NCBI RefSeq assembly: GCF_014199685.1
Contig: NZ_JACHNZ010000010.1
Span: forward strand, 31,476 to 95,475
From: Sphingosinicella soli
GTDB taxonomy: Bacteria; Pseudomonadota; Alphaproteobacteria; Sphingomonadales; Sphingomonadaceae
Reading direction: 5' to 3'
DNA: 64,000 nucleotides
Shown: positions 20,871 through 29,830 of the stretch, in pieces
Layout: each line of letters starts with the position of its first letter
How positions within the stretch are numbered: the stretch's first letter is position 1
Program-made: the position numbers and the translations under genes
The notes under the pieces: generated by a model
Seen by the model: only the letters and a program-made list of their open reading frames with translations
Database searches by the model: none
Told to the model about the DNA's origin: nothing

Positions 20871-21551
20871 CTACCGCCGCCGATACCGGAAATACCAGAT
20901 CGGCCGCCCCTCGCCCGCCGCCCATTCGCCGTAGCGCGTCGGCGGCCAGTCGTCGGGGCGATTTTCCCAGTCCTCGGCGTGTTCCGCAAGCCATTCAAAG
21001 TCCGAACGCCGTGCCATCTGCATCACCGACCAGCGCATGTAGACAGGGTGGTCGGTCGCGATGCGGAATTCGCCGCCGGGTTTCAGCTTCGCGGCGATCA
21101 GGTCGAGCGGCCCCGGATTGACGAAACGCCGCTTGGCGTGCCGCGCCTTCGGCCAGGGGTCGGGATGCAGCAGGTAAACCCGCTCCAGCGAGGCATCGGG
21201 CAGCCGCTCCAGCACGTTCAGCGCATCGCCGTCATGCACGCGCACGTTCGAAAGCCCGTCATCCTCGATATGCCCGAGCAGCCCGGTGACGCCGTTCAGG
21301 AACGGCTCGCAGCCGATGAACCCCGTTTCCGGGCGCGCGGCGGCATGAGCAACAAGATGCTCGCCCTTGCCGAACCCGATCTCCAGCTCCAGCAGGCACG
21401 CCTTGCCGAACAGCCGCGCAGCGTCCAGCGCGCCCTCTTTCGGCACCGCCACCTCCGGCAGCAAGTCCTCGACAAGCCGCTGCGCCCGGTTGCGCAGCGC
21501 AAACGCCTGTCGCCGCCCATAAAGACGGCGGATGGTGGTCGGATCGGACAT
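20871..21551 (-). CDS. trmB: tRNA (guanine-N7-)-methyltransferase TrmB
   Basis: Makes m7G46 in the variable loop of tRNAs using SAM. The 226-aa product has the N-terminal RRLYGRRQ, the SAM loop LELEIGFGKGEHL, the typical LLHPDPWPKARHAKRR catalytic/binding block and a C-terminal DWPPTRYG segment. I chose the ATG at 21551 because homologous sequence starts there, although the frame stays open for about 50 codons upstream through a structured intergenic element (21617-21679). It is probably co-transcribed with the crotonase-family gene. Confidence 0.93.
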   Translation of the reverse strand: MSDPTTIRRLYGRRQAFALRNRAQRLVEDLLPEVAVPKEGALDAARLFGKACLLELEIGFGKGEHLVAHAAARPETGFIGCEPFLNGVTGLLGHIEDDGLSNVRVHDGDALNVLERLPDASLERVYLLHPDPWPKARHAKRRFVNPGPLDLIAAKLKPGGEFRIATDHPVYMRWSVMQMARRSDFEWLAEHAEDWENRPDDWPPTRYGEWAAGEGRPIWYFRYRRR

Positions 21552-21616
21552 CGAAACTCGCCAGTTGATTATAGTGGGATAGGTCGAAATCCGGGTCAGG
21601 CCGAGCCGAAAGGCGT

Positions 21617-21679
21617 GGTCTTCGAGAACCGGAGCGGAGCGGACTTCAAGGTCCGTGAGCACCGGAAGCGCAGAAGACC
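21617..21679. repeat. Long imperfect intergenic stem-loop upstream of trmB
   Basis: Three nested pairing blocks make a hairpin of about 63 bases: GGTCTTC (21617-21623) with GAAGACC (21673-21679), CCGG with CCGG, and CGGAC (21640-21644) with GTCCG (21651-21655) around a 6-base loop. It lies between trmB and the exported hypothetical gene, both on the minus strand. It could be a dispersed repeat, a terminator of the hypothetical gene or a leader structure for trmB. I do not recognise it as a known riboswitch. Confidence 0.5.
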
Positions 21680-21713
21680 GCGTCTTGCAGGCCGGCATCA
21701 CCCGAATGAACGC

Positions 21714-22196
21714 CTATCTGGGGCGGCAGGCCTTGCCTTCATACTGATACCGATGCAACCGGTATTCCTTGCCGTTCCAGCGCTCGACCGGGAAGCAGAA
21801 ACCCGGCCCGCCGATCTCGATGTCCGGCCAGCCGCCCGCACCCTTCGTGGTCAGCAGGGTCGGAATGCCGGGTCCGCCGTTCATCAGCTTCCAGCCCGCC
21901 GCCTGCTTGCTGACGATGGCGTAGCCCATGCCCGTGTTGCCGAAACAATAGCTGCTGCCTTCGGAGATGACGGCTTCCGGCTGCCCGTCCCCGTTCAGAT
22001 CGCGCACCAGGTCGATCGCGCCGGGCGTGTAGGCCGCCGTCCCGGGATCGCCGCAGCCTTCCCAGCGGTTTCCTTTCTTCGCGAACCCCGCCGCCTTGAA
22101 CGCGGCCGCCGTGTCGGCGGGCGATAGCTTGATGTCCGCCGCCAGTGCCGTGGATGCCGAAAACGCCACCAGTACGCCAAGACAGAGAACACGCAT
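21714..22196 (-). CDS. Exported hypothetical protein with VCBS/FG-GAP-like motif
   Basis: A 160-aa protein with a signal peptide (MRVLCLGVLVAFSASTALA, cleavage near AADIK). The mature part has DLVRDLNGDGQPEAVISEG, the calcium-binding style motif of FG-GAP/VCBS repeats, only once. Four cysteines (WEGCGDPG, SSYCFGN, PGFCFPV, KACRPR) could form two disulfides. The ATG at 22196 is preceded by GAGGGAGGAAG. The function is not known; the family is common in sphingomonads in my judgement, but no partner gene is visible. Confidence 0.65.
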   Translation of the reverse strand: MRVLCLGVLVAFSASTALAADIKLSPADTAAAFKAAGFAKKGNRWEGCGDPGTAAYTPGAIDLVRDLNGDGQPEAVISEGSSYCFGNTGMGYAIVSKQAAGWKLMNGGPGIPTLLTTKGAGGWPDIEIGGPGFCFPVERWNGKEYRLHRYQYEGKACRPR

Positions 22197-22272
22197 GGCT
22201 TCCTCCCTCGCCCTGTTGCGAAGCGCGGAGCCTACGCCCTTCAAAGCGAAAGCGGAACGATTCCCTGCGTAT

Positions 22273-22370
22273 CCCCCTCCTCTTCAGCGGAGGGGCTTTG
22301 GAGCGTCCTGAACGCCATCGCAAAACCCTTCCCCCTCGCCCCTCCGGGGAGAGGGTCGGGGAGAGGGGAA
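22273..22370. repeat. G-rich intergenic hairpin repeats, copy 2 (tandem pair)
   Basis: Two hairpins of the same base style as at 19972. CCCCTCC (22274-22280) pairs with GGAGGGG (22289-22295), followed by CTTTGG. A second CCCTC...GAGGG pair around a CCCCTCCGGGG core lies near 22338-22356, followed by GGGGAGAGGGG. They fill the gap between the exported protein gene and purH. Confidence 0.65.
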
Positions 22371-22422
22371 CACCGCTTCAACCGCCGCAACGAAGCCCGG
22401 TCTGCCGCAACGAAGCCCCGTC

Positions 22423-24015
22423 CTAATGCCGGAAGTGGCGCATCCCGGTAAACGCCATCGCAAGACCCTTTTCGTTCGCCGCCGCGATCACCTCGTCGTC
22501 GCGGATCGAGCCGCCCGGCTGGATCACCGCCGTCGCGCCCGCGTCCGCCGCGGCGAGCAGCCCGTCGGCAAACGGGAAGAACGCGTCGGAAGCCACCGCC
22601 GAACCCACCGTCTTCGGCTGCGCCCAGCCCGCCGTTTCCGCGGCGTCGCGCGCTTTCCACGCCGCGATGCGCGCCGAATCGAGGCGGCTCATCTGCCCCG
22701 CGCCGATGCCGGCCGTCGCGCCGTCCTTCGCGTAAACGATCGCGTTCGATTTCACGTGCTTCGCCACGCGCCACGCGAACAGCATGTCGGCGAGTTCCTG
22801 CGGGCTCGGCTGCCGCGCGGTGACGATCTTCAGATCGCTTTCGGCAATGCTGCCGTTGTCGCGCGATTGCAGCAGGTATCCGCCCGCGATGGTCCTCAGC
22901 GCCAGGCCGCCGCGCGCCGGGTCCGGCAGCGCCGTCAGCAGCAGCCGCAGGTTCTTCTTCTTCGCGAAGATCGCGAGCGCGGCGTCATCGGCACCGGGCG
23001 CTACGACGACCTCGGTGAAAATCCCGGTGATCGCTTCCGCTGCCGCCGCATCGAGCGGCCGGTTGACCGCAATGATCCCGCCGAACGCCGAGACCGGATC
23101 ACACGCGAGCGCCGCGCCGTAGGCCTCGGCCAGGCTCGCGCCCGTCGCCACGCCGCACGGGTTCGCGTGCTTGATGATCGCGACCGAAGGCCCCGCGTCC
23201 CCGAACTCCGCGATGAGTTCGAGCGCGCCGTCGGCGTCGTTCAGATTGTTGTAGCTGAGTTCCTTGCCCTGCACCTGCCGGGCCTGCCCGATGCCGCTGG
23301 CATGCGGCCCGCGCGGCGCGTAGAACGCCGCCTTCTGGTGCGGGTTCTCGCCGTAGCGCAGTTCGTCGCCGCGCGTCATCGCAAGCGTCAGCGTATCGGG
23401 GAAGGTCGCGCCCTGATCGGCGAACGCGAACCACGAGGAAATCGCGCTGTCATACGCCGCCGTCGCCGCGAATGCCTTCGCCGCAAGCCGCTTGCGAAGC
23501 GCCAGATCGGTCGCGCCGTCGCTGGCGTCGAGCGCCGCGATGAATTCGCCGTAGTCGGCCGGGTCGGTCAGGATCGCGACAAAGCCGTGATTCTTCGCCG
23601 CCGATCGCACCATCGAAGGCCCGCCGATGTCGATGTTCTCGATGATTTCGTCGCGGCCTGCGCCCTTCGCCACGGTCGCCTCGAACGGGTAGAGGTTCAC
23701 CACCACCACGTCGATCGGCGCGATATCGTGGTCGCGCATCGCGGCGGCGTGTTCGGGATGGTCGCGCAGCGCCAGCAATCCGCCGTGCACCTTCGGGTGC
23801 AGCGTCTTCACGCGCCCGTCCATCATCTCGGGGAAGCCCGTGTGCTCGGAAACGTCCTTCACATTGAGCCCCGCATCGCGCAGCGCCTTCGCGGTGCCGC
23901 CGGTCGACAGCAGCTCCACCCCGCGCGCCGCGAGCGCCCTGGCGAGGTCCACCACGCCCGTCTTGTCCGAAACCGAAATCAGTGCCCGGGTGATCTTCAC
24001 CGGCATCTCGCTCAT
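22423..24015 (-). CDS. purH: Bifunctional AICAR formyltransferase / IMP cyclohydrolase PurH
   Basis: Catalyses the last two steps of IMP synthesis. In the 530-aa chain the N-terminal MGS-like cyclohydrolase domain ([51 protein letters not shown]) is followed by the transformylase domain ([49 protein letters not shown]), ending [10 protein letters not shown] chose the ATG at 24015 because AGGACA lies at good spacing before it; a GTG at 24021 is possible. It is downstream of the heparinase-like gene, 17 bases apart. Confidence 0.97.
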   Translation of the reverse strand: MSEMPVKITRALISVSDKTGVVDLARALAARGVELLSTGGTAKALRDAGLNVKDVSEHTGFPEMMDGRVKTLHPKVHGGLLALRDHPEHAAAMRDHDIAPIDVVVVNLYPFEATVAKGAGRDEIIENIDIGGPSMVRSAAKNHGFVAILTDPADYGEFIAALDASDGATDLALRKRLAAKAFAATAAYDSAISSWFAFADQGATFPDTLTLAMTRGDELRYGENPHQKAAFYAPRGPHASGIGQARQVQGKELSYNNLNDADGALELIAEFGDAGPSVAIIKHANPCGVATGASLAEAYGAALACDPVSAFGGIIAVNRPLDAAAAEAITGIFTEVVVAPGADDAALAIFAKKKNLRLLLTALPDPARGGLALRTIAGGYLLQSRDNGSIAESDLKIVTARQPSPQELADMLFAWRVAKHVKSNAIVYAKDGATAGIGAGQMSRLDSARIAAWKARDAAETAGWAQPKTVGSAVASDAFFPFADGLLAAADAGATAVIQPGGSIRDDEVIAAANEKGLAMAFTGMRHFRH

Positions 24016-24032
24016 CGTCACTGTCCTGCCTG

Positions 24033-25769
24033 TTATTTGCTTGCGCGCTTGAACGACCAGTTGACCGTTGCGCCGCCGCTTTCCGTTTCGCCGCTGACGA
24101 CGATCTGCGCCACGCTGCGGTGTTTGCCGCTTTCGTCCACGAAGATGCTCTCGTCAACCGTCAGGCGCCCGCCGCGCACCTTCATCTGCCACACGCGCCC
24201 CGCCGCCAGTTTCAGCAGCGCGCCCTTGCCGTCCGCCGTCGGCGTCGCCTCGACACCCGGCGCGAGGTGGAAGCGCACGTCGAACGGCAGCGCCTTGCGG
24301 CGGCCGAGCAGCCGCGTGGCGCGCACGGGTTCGAGCGCGTCCTCGCCGCGGATGTCGCGTCCGTCGGCGGAGAGGAAGATGCGGCGGCGATGGAGCATGC
24401 CGAAGCGTTTCGCATAGCCGTCGTGCGTCGCGTCGAGCCAGCAGCCCTCTTCGCTTTCGTGGCGCGTGACGACGACTTCGCCGACGCCCTTGCCGAGCCC
24501 GCCACCGCCGAGCAGACGCGTCGAATTGGTGTCGTTCACGATCAGCGTCGCATGCGCCGCCGTCGTGCGGAGCAGCCCCGCGAGCGCTTCGGGCAACACC
24601 GCCGCCGCCCCTTCAGCGCCGCCGCAGTTGACGATCAGGCGCGCGTCCCCGTCGGACATTTCGAACGCGAGCGTGCCCGCGTGCGCGCCGCTTCCGGCGT
24701 CCTTCGCGGGCGGCGGACCGGCATCGACGACGATCACGCTCTTGCCCGCGTCCATGCGCTGGAACCCGGAAGACGCGCCGTTCCGCGTCGGGCGCACGTT
24801 GCCGCCGACAAGCGCAAGCGCCTTGGCGAGCCGTTCGGGCGCGCAGATGTTTCCACCATGGATCGCCGCAAGCCGCCCGTCGCCGAGCATCAGCCCCTTG
24901 ACCCCCGACGCCAGCGTTTCAATGCCCTCCACGACAACTTCGGAAACTTCGACCTTGCGCGCCTCGTAAAAGGCACGGAGCGTCAGCAGCCGTTCGAGGA
25001 GCGCAAGCGCGTCGGAAGGCCGCCGGCTCGCAACGCCGCCGCCGGGCAGCAGCACGTCGCCGAGCGCCTTCCGCAGTGCGTTCTCAGCCCGCACACTGCG
25101 CGCCGCACCTTCGGGCAGGATAAGCCCCGCCGCCAGCAGACCCGCCGCCGCCTCCACGCGCGGCATCCCCTCCGGCATCTTCTCGTGCGCGCGGTCCACA
25201 TGCCGCGCCGTCCGCGCCAGGTGGTTGAGAACGAGGCTGCGGTAAATCGGATCGCCGCGCGACAGGATGTAGGGCGCATAAAGCGGCCAGAACATCAGCC
25301 GCCGCCCGGCAAGGTCCGCGCGCCACGCCAGCTCGTCATACTCGCGGTAGCTCGCAAGCCAGGCCTCGACGACGAGTTCGGCGACGATCGCGCCCTTCTT
25401 GCGGTCGCTCGCCGCCGCCAGGTCGCGCAGCCATTCGAAGCCGTGCACCCATTCGCGCCACGCCAGCGGCGCCCGCGACGTCGCGAAATTCAGCGTGCGG
25501 ACGGCTTCCGCATGCCCCCCGAAGCTCAGCTTCCCGGCAGCAATCTCGCGCCCCGCCATAATGTCCCCCGCGATCGGGTCCGCCGTTGCCGCCAGCAGCT
25601 TCAGCGGCGGCCGCCCGCGCAGCTTGCGGTTGTGCAGCGGGGTCGCGTAGCCGATGCGGGCGAGCTTTTCGGACAGGCGCGCACCCAGCGTCCGTGCGTC
25701 GCCGCGCCCGCGCGTCAGTCGCTGGCCACCATCGCGCCCACCTTTGTCGCTACCGCCCGAATCGCTCAC
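24033..25769 (-). CDS. Heparinase II/III-like protein
   Basis: A 578-aa protein of the alphaproteobacterial heparinase II/III-like family: an alpha-helical toroid N-terminus ([63 protein letters not shown]) and a beta-rich C-terminal half ([45 protein letters not shown]). True heparinases cleave acidic polysaccharides by elimination; the substrate here is unknown. There is no signal peptide, which is notable for a polysaccharide lyase fold. The GTG start overlaps the rpe stop. Its place between rpe and purH suggests a housekeeping role, perhaps on an envelope glycan. Confidence 0.8.
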   Translation of the reverse strand: MSDSGGSDKGGRDGGQRLTRGRGDARTLGARLSEKLARIGYATPLHNRKLRGRPPLKLLAATADPIAGDIMAGREIAAGKLSFGGHAEAVRTLNFATSRAPLAWREWVHGFEWLRDLAAASDRKKGAIVAELVVEAWLASYREYDELAWRADLAGRRLMFWPLYAPYILSRGDPIYRSLVLNHLARTARHVDRAHEKMPEGMPRVEAAAGLLAAGLILPEGAARSVRAENALRKALGDVLLPGGGVASRRPSDALALLERLLTLRAFYEARKVEVSEVVVEGIETLASGVKGLMLGDGRLAAIHGGNICAPERLAKALALVGGNVRPTRNGASSGFQRMDAGKSVIVVDAGPPPAKDAGSGAHAGTLAFEMSDGDARLIVNCGGAEGAAAVLPEALAGLLRTTAAHATLIVNDTNSTRLLGGGGLGKGVGEVVVTRHESEEGCWLDATHDGYAKRFGMLHRRRIFLSADGRDIRGEDALEPVRATRLLGRRKALPFDVRFHLAPGVEATPTADGKGALLKLAAGRVWQMKVRGGRLTVDESIFVDESGKHRSVAQIVVSGETESGGATVNWSFKRASK

Positions 25770-26437
25770 GCCGCGCCGTCTCCCCGCAGCCGCGCGATGT
25801 TCGCCGCGTAAGCATCCGGCCCGCCCCGGAACGTCGCCGTGCCTGCAACGAGCACGTCCGCGCCCGCCGCGATGGCGCGCGGCGCGGTCGCCATGTCGAT
25901 GCCGCCGTCCACCTCCAGGTCGATCGTCTTGCCGGTGGCGTCGATCAGCTTGCGGATCGCCTCGATCTTGCGAAGCTGGCTGTCGATGAACGACTGCCCG
26001 CCGAAGCCGGGGTTCACGCTCATCACCAGCACGAGGTCGAGATCCTCGATCACGTAATCCAGCACGCTGAGCGGCGTCGCCGGATTGAGCACGACTCCCG
26101 CCTTCTTGCCGAGCGCGCGGATCGTCTGGACCGTGCGGTGCAGGTGCGGCCCCGATTCGGGGTGCGCCGAAAGAATATCCGCGCCCGCCGCCGCAAAGGC
26201 TTCGAGGAACGAATCGACCGGCGCGATCATCAGATGCACGTCGAACGGTTTCGCCGTGTGCGGCCGCAGCGCCTTCACCACAGCGGGTCCGATCGTGATG
26301 TTGGGCACGAAATGCCCGTCCATCACGTCGACATGAATATAGTCCGCGCCCGCCGCATCGATGCGGCGCACTTCGGCGCCGAGGTCGGCGAAATCAGCGG
26401 AGAGGATGGACGGCGCGATACGGACGGATTGCTGCAT
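25766..26437 (-). CDS. rpe: Ribulose-phosphate 3-epimerase
   Basis: Interconverts ribulose-5-phosphate and xylulose-5-phosphate in the pentose-phosphate pathway. The 223-aa TIM barrel has IAPSILSADFADLG, HVDVMDGHFVPNITIGP (catalytic Asp and metal-binding His), VHLMI, VMSVNPGFGGQSFI and LEVDGGI near the end. The ATG at 26437 is used because the conserved sequence begins within 10 residues. It lies between rsmB and the heparinase-like gene on the same strand. Confidence 0.96.
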   Translation of the reverse strand: MQQSVRIAPSILSADFADLGAEVRRIDAAGADYIHVDVMDGHFVPNITIGPAVVKALRPHTAKPFDVHLMIAPVDSFLEAFAAAGADILSAHPESGPHLHRTVQTIRALGKKAGVVLNPATPLSVLDYVIEDLDLVLVMSVNPGFGGQSFIDSQLRKIEAIRKLIDATGKTIDLEVDGGIDMATAPRAIAAGADVLVAGTATFRGGPDAYAANIARLRGDGAA

Positions 26438-26481
26438 GTGACCGGCTTTAACATCCCGTGCCGGGAGGTCAAATTCGCGGC

Positions 26482-27747
26482 TCAAACCCTCGCGATGCGC
26501 GCCATGAAAAACCCGTCGAGGCCCCCGTCCGCAACCAGCTGACCGGGCAGGGTGCGCACGAAACCCTCGGAATTCGGCGCGAGTCCGGCTGGAAGTTCAT
26601 CCACTGTCACCGGAACTACGCGCGCCCAAGGCGTCCGCGACAGGAACGCCTCCACCTGCGACTCGCCTTCATCGCGTTCCAGCGAGCAGACGCAGTAAAG
26701 CATGCGCCCGCCGGGTTTCAGCATGTCGAAGGCGTGATCCATCAGCGCCGCCTGCATCCCCGCGAGTTCACCGATCTGCCGCGCCGATTTCAGGTGCAGC
26801 ACGTCCGGGTGCCGCCGGAAGATGCCGGTCCCCGAACACGGCGCGTCGAGCAGCACGGCGTCGAGCGGCGCTGGCGGTTTCCATTTCAGCGCGTCAGCCG
26901 CGATCACATCCGCCGACAACGCCGTCCGCTCAAGATTCTCGCGCACCCGCGCCATGCGGTTTTCCGAAATGTCGAGCGCGATCACCTTCGCCCCCGCGCT
27001 CGCCAGTTGCAGCGTCTTGCCGCCGGGCGCCGCGCAAAGATCGGCGATCAGCTCTCCCGCCTTCGCGCCGAGCAGCCGCGCGGGCAGCGCCGCCGCCAGA
27101 TCCTGCACCCACCACGCGCCCTCGGCGAAGCCGGGCAGCTCTTCGATGCGCCCATGCCGCGCCAGCCGCACATGGCCGGGCACCAGCGACATGCCGCCCA
27201 GACGCTCCGCCCACGCCGCGGTCTCGCCTGCATCGCGCAGCGTCAGGTCGAGCGGCGGCTCAGCGCCGAGCCCTGCGGCGGCGGCGTCCACCACCGCCTC
27301 GCCCCACGCCGCGCCCCAGCGCAGCGTCCACATCGCCGGCAATGTCGGCGGAGACGGCAGCGCCGCGCCCTGCTTCAGCAGCGTCGAGAGCACGCCGTGC
27401 GTCAGCCGTCGCGGCCCGCCTTCGAGCAGCGGCAGCGCCGTCGCGATCACCGCGTGCGGCGGCGTTTCAAGGAGGATCGTCTGCACCAGCGCCATGCGCA
27501 GCACCATGCGCGCGCGCGCATCATCGGGCAGCGGCTTCTTCGTCGCACCGTCGATCAGCGCGTCGAGATCGGGGAGATGCCGCAGCACGCCCGCAACGAT
27601 GGCGCGCGCAAGGCCGCGATCGGCGGGCGCATCCAGCTTGCGAAACGCACGGTCGATGCTGCGGTCGAGCGCTTCGCCGCGCCACAGCACGGCCTGGAGC
27701 AGCGCAAGCGCCGCCGCGCGCGCGGGCACGCCCGAAATCTGTTCCAT
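26482..27747 (-). CDS. rsmB: 16S rRNA m5C methyltransferase, RsmB/NOL1-NOP2-Sun family
   Basis: SAM-dependent cytosine-C5 methyltransferase of 16S rRNA (C967 in E. coli). The 421-aa product has an N-terminal NusB-like helical domain (about 1-140: ARAAALALLQAVL, DRGLARAIVAGVLRHL) and a catalytic domain with DLCAAPGGKTLQLA, LDISENRMARVRENL, LLDAPCSGTGIFRRHPD and the second conserved cysteine in MLYCVCSLERDEGE. It lies between htpX and rpe, an arrangement often kept in alphaproteobacteria. Confidence 0.92.
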   Translation of the reverse strand: MEQISGVPARAAALALLQAVLWRGEALDRSIDRAFRKLDAPADRGLARAIVAGVLRHLPDLDALIDGATKKPLPDDARARMVLRMALVQTILLETPPHAVIATALPLLEGGPRRLTHGVLSTLLKQGAALPSPPTLPAMWTLRWGAAWGEAVVDAAAAGLGAEPPLDLTLRDAGETAAWAERLGGMSLVPGHVRLARHGRIEELPGFAEGAWWVQDLAAALPARLLGAKAGELIADLCAAPGGKTLQLASAGAKVIALDISENRMARVRENLERTALSADVIAADALKWKPPAPLDAVLLDAPCSGTGIFRRHPDVLHLKSARQIGELAGMQAALMDHAFDMLKPGGRMLYCVCSLERDEGESQVEAFLSRTPWARVVPVTVDELPAGLAPNSEGFVRTLPGQLVADGGLDGFFMARIARV

Positions 27748-27749
27748 GC

Positions 27750-28664
27750 TCAGCGGCGACGTTTGAGCGGATCGAGCGCGCTCGTCCGGCCGCGCTGGGC
27801 GGCCTCGTTGATGCTCTGCGGTCGCGCGGCCTGCCCCATCTCCTGCGCGATGCGGCCGAGCGCCGCGACGCGGTTTTCAGGGTTCGGGTGCGTCGAGAAA
27901 AGATTATCCATGCCGCCGCCGATCAGCGGCGCAACGATATAAAGCTGCGCTGCGGCCGGATTCTTCTGCGCGTAGGGGTTCGGGATGCGCGATGCACCCG
28001 CCGCGAGCTTCTGGAGCGCGGAGGCGAGCTTCATCGGCTTGCCGCTGATCTCCGCGCCCGCCCGGTCCGCGCCGTATTCGCGCGTGCGGCTGATCGCCAT
28101 CTGCACCAGCATCGCGGCAAGCGGCGCAACGATCACCGCCGCGATGATCGCGAGCGGATTGCGATTGTTGCCGCCGAAGAACAGCGCGAAATTCCCCAGC
28201 ATCGAAATCGCGCCGGCGAGTGTCGCCGTCACCGTCATCAGCAGCGTGTCGCGGTTTTTCACATGGCCGAGTTCGTGCGCCATCACCGCCTCGATCTCGT
28301 CGCGGTCGAGGATGCGCAGCAGGCCGGTCGTCGCCGCCACCGCCGCATTCTCCGGATTGCGTCCCGTCGCGAAGGCGTTCGGCGCATCGGTATCGATGAT
28401 GAACACCTTGGGCATCGGCAGGCCCGCGCGCTGCGCGAGCGTCTTCACGAGGCCGACGAATTCGGGCGCGCTCTGCGCGTCCACTTCGCGGGCGTTGTGC
28501 ATGCGCAGCACCATCTTGTCCGCGTTCCAGATCGCGAACAGGTTCATGCCGCCCGAAATCAGGAGCGCGATCAGCGCGCCGCCGCTGCCGCCGAGCATAT
28601 AGCCCAGCCCCATGAACAGCGCCGTCAGCGCCGCCAGCAGCATCACCGTCTTCATCTGACCCAT
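27750..28664 (-). CDS. htpX: Membrane zinc metalloprotease HtpX
   Basis: Inner-membrane M48 protease that removes misfolded membrane proteins. The 304-aa product has two N-terminal transmembrane segments (about 4-25 and 29-48), the zinc motif HELGH ([15 protein letters not shown]), two further hydrophobic segments, and the third ligand region [16 protein letters not shown]. The C-terminus holds [14 protein letters not shown]. The ATG at 28664 is used with GGAG eleven bases upstream; an ATG three codons later is equally good. It lies two bases upstream of rsmB. Confidence 0.94.
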   Translation of the reverse strand: MGQMKTVMLLAALTALFMGLGYMLGGSGGALIALLISGGMNLFAIWNADKMVLRMHNAREVDAQSAPEFVGLVKTLAQRAGLPMPKVFIIDTDAPNAFATGRNPENAAVAATTGLLRILDRDEIEAVMAHELGHVKNRDTLLMTVTATLAGAISMLGNFALFFGGNNRNPLAIIAAVIVAPLAAMLVQMAISRTREYGADRAGAEISGKPMKLASALQKLAAGASRIPNPYAQKNPAAAQLYIVAPLIGGGMDNLFSTHPNPENRVAALGRIAQEMGQAARPQSINEAAQRGRTSALDPLKRRR

Positions 28665-28721
28665 GGCACGCGAGGCTCCTTCATTCCTCGCGTCATATTA
28701 TCGGGATGCACCCGCCTCGCT

Positions 28722-29546
28722 TCAAGACTTTCCTCCGCCGAGGAAAGCGCCGATGCGCCGAAAATGGCTTACCGGGAACAACCGGGTCATCCAGTCGATG
28801 AAACGCGCGTCCTTGCCGATCAGCACGCGGTGCCGACGCCGTTCCATGCCGCAGATGATCGTCTCGGCCGCGGCGGCTGGCGTTGTGCGCGCCGCCTTTT
28901 CGAATTCGTCGCCCGAATCGAGCGCGCCGGTCCGCCCGTCCATGCCCATGATGAACTTGGCGTTGCGCGCGACGTTCGTCTTGATCCCGCCGGGATGCAC
29001 ACGGATCACCGTGATGTGCGGATCGGTCTCTCCGAGTTCCAGATACAGCGCCTCGGTGAGCCCGCGCACCGCGTATTTGGAGGCGTTGTAGGCGGACTGC
29101 GTCGGATAGCCCATCAGGCCGAACACCGACGAGATGTTGACCAGCCAGGCGCCCGAGGATTTCCGAAGATGCGGGATCGCGTGGCGGCAGCCGTTCACCA
29201 CGGCATCGAAGTTCACCGCCATCACCCGGTCGAAATCGGCCTTGGGCGTATCGGCGAACGGCGCCACCACCGATAGCCCGGCGTTGTTGATGATGCCGTC
29301 GAGCCCGCCGTATTCGGCGGCGGCAGCGTCGATCCAGCCTTTCAGCGCGGCTTCGTCCGTCACGTCGAACGCCGCAATTGTGTGCGGATAGTTGCCGAGC
29401 AGCCGCGCGGTTTCGGCAAGTCCCGCCGCATCCTTGTCGCAAAGTGCCGTCTTCGCGCCGCGCTTGGCGAGCCCCAGCGCAAGCGCGCGGCCGATGCCGC
29501 TTCCCGCGCCCGTCACGGCAATCGCCCGACCGTCCAGACTTTGCAT
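28722..29546 (-). CDS. Short-chain dehydrogenase/reductase
   Basis: A 274-aa classical SDR: NAD(P) loop TGAGSGIGRALA, an NNAG motif (IINNAGLSVV), a catalytic Ser in VNISSVFGLMGYP, the YxxxK pair in SAYNASKYAV, and VHPGGIKT. Asp in LCDKDAAG after beta-2 hints at NAD rather than NADP preference, but this is weak. The C-terminal extension carries basic and aromatic residues (RFIDWMTRLFPVSHFRRI) like SDRs acting on lipids at the membrane. The substrate is unknown. It is divergent from the small DUF1674 gene. Confidence 0.85.
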   Translation of the reverse strand: MQSLDGRAIAVTGAGSGIGRALALGLAKRGAKTALCDKDAAGLAETARLLGNYPHTIAAFDVTDEAALKGWIDAAAAEYGGLDGIINNAGLSVVAPFADTPKADFDRVMAVNFDAVVNGCRHAIPHLRKSSGAWLVNISSVFGLMGYPTQSAYNASKYAVRGLTEALYLELGETDPHITVIRVHPGGIKTNVARNAKFIMGMDGRTGALDSGDEFEKAARTTPAAAAETIICGMERRRHRVLIGKDARFIDWMTRLFPVSHFRRIGAFLGGGKS

Positions 29547-29625
29547 GTCGATCGCTCTCCCCTATCTCATCTGCATGGTGCCGCGTCGCCGGGGATGCGC
29601 ACAGCTATGAATATGATGGAAGCGC

Positions 29626-29754
29626 ATGATGAAAGACCAGAAGCCCGCGAAACCCAAGGTGCCGCCGAAGCAAAAGGAAGAGGGCGGCCCCGCCGGCCCG
29701 GACCCCGTGCGTTACGGTGACTGGGAACGAAAAGGCATCGCGGTTGATTTCTAA
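29626..29754 (+). CDS. DUF1674 / SDHAF4-like succinate dehydrogenase assembly protein (42 aa)
   Basis: A very small gene easily missed. Its 42-aa product is Lys/Pro-rich at the N-terminus and ends GPAGPDPVRYGDWERKGIAVDF, the hallmark of DUF1674. The mitochondrial member (SDHAF4/Sdh8) binds the flavinylated SDH flavoprotein and protects it before complex assembly. It is shorter than many homologues because the N-terminal extension is small. ATGATG gives two possible starts (29626, 29629), with GGA upstream. It sits near htpX and rsmB, where alphaproteobacteria often keep this gene. A palindromic repeat follows immediately. Confidence 0.85.
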   Translation: MMKDQKPAKPKVPPKQKEEGGPAGPDPVRYGDWERKGIAVDF

Positions 29755-29755
29755 A

Positions 29756-29801
29756 GCATCGTGCGGAAAAGTGGGAACCAGTTTTCCGCAATAAACGATG
29801 C
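29756..29801. repeat. Palindromic GCGGAAAA...TTTTCCGC intergenic repeat
   Basis: Two nested stems: an outer GCATCGT (29756-29762) with ACGATGC (29795-29801) and an inner GCGGAAAA (29763-29770) with TTTTCCGC (29782-29789), around the loop GTGGGAACCAG. This resembles a palindromic element widely scattered between genes in alphaproteobacteria. It lies between the convergent DUF1674 and gpsA genes and may terminate either. Confidence 0.8.
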
Positions 29802-29830
29802 GTCCACAAAGATTTAAGGCGCGCCGCCGC

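Noticed and set aside
21552..21713. SAM-responsive riboswitch in front of trmB
   Set aside because: The hairpin does not show the conserved loop sequences of SAM-I, SAM-II, SAM/SAH or SAH riboswitches that I know. It is recorded only as a structured element.
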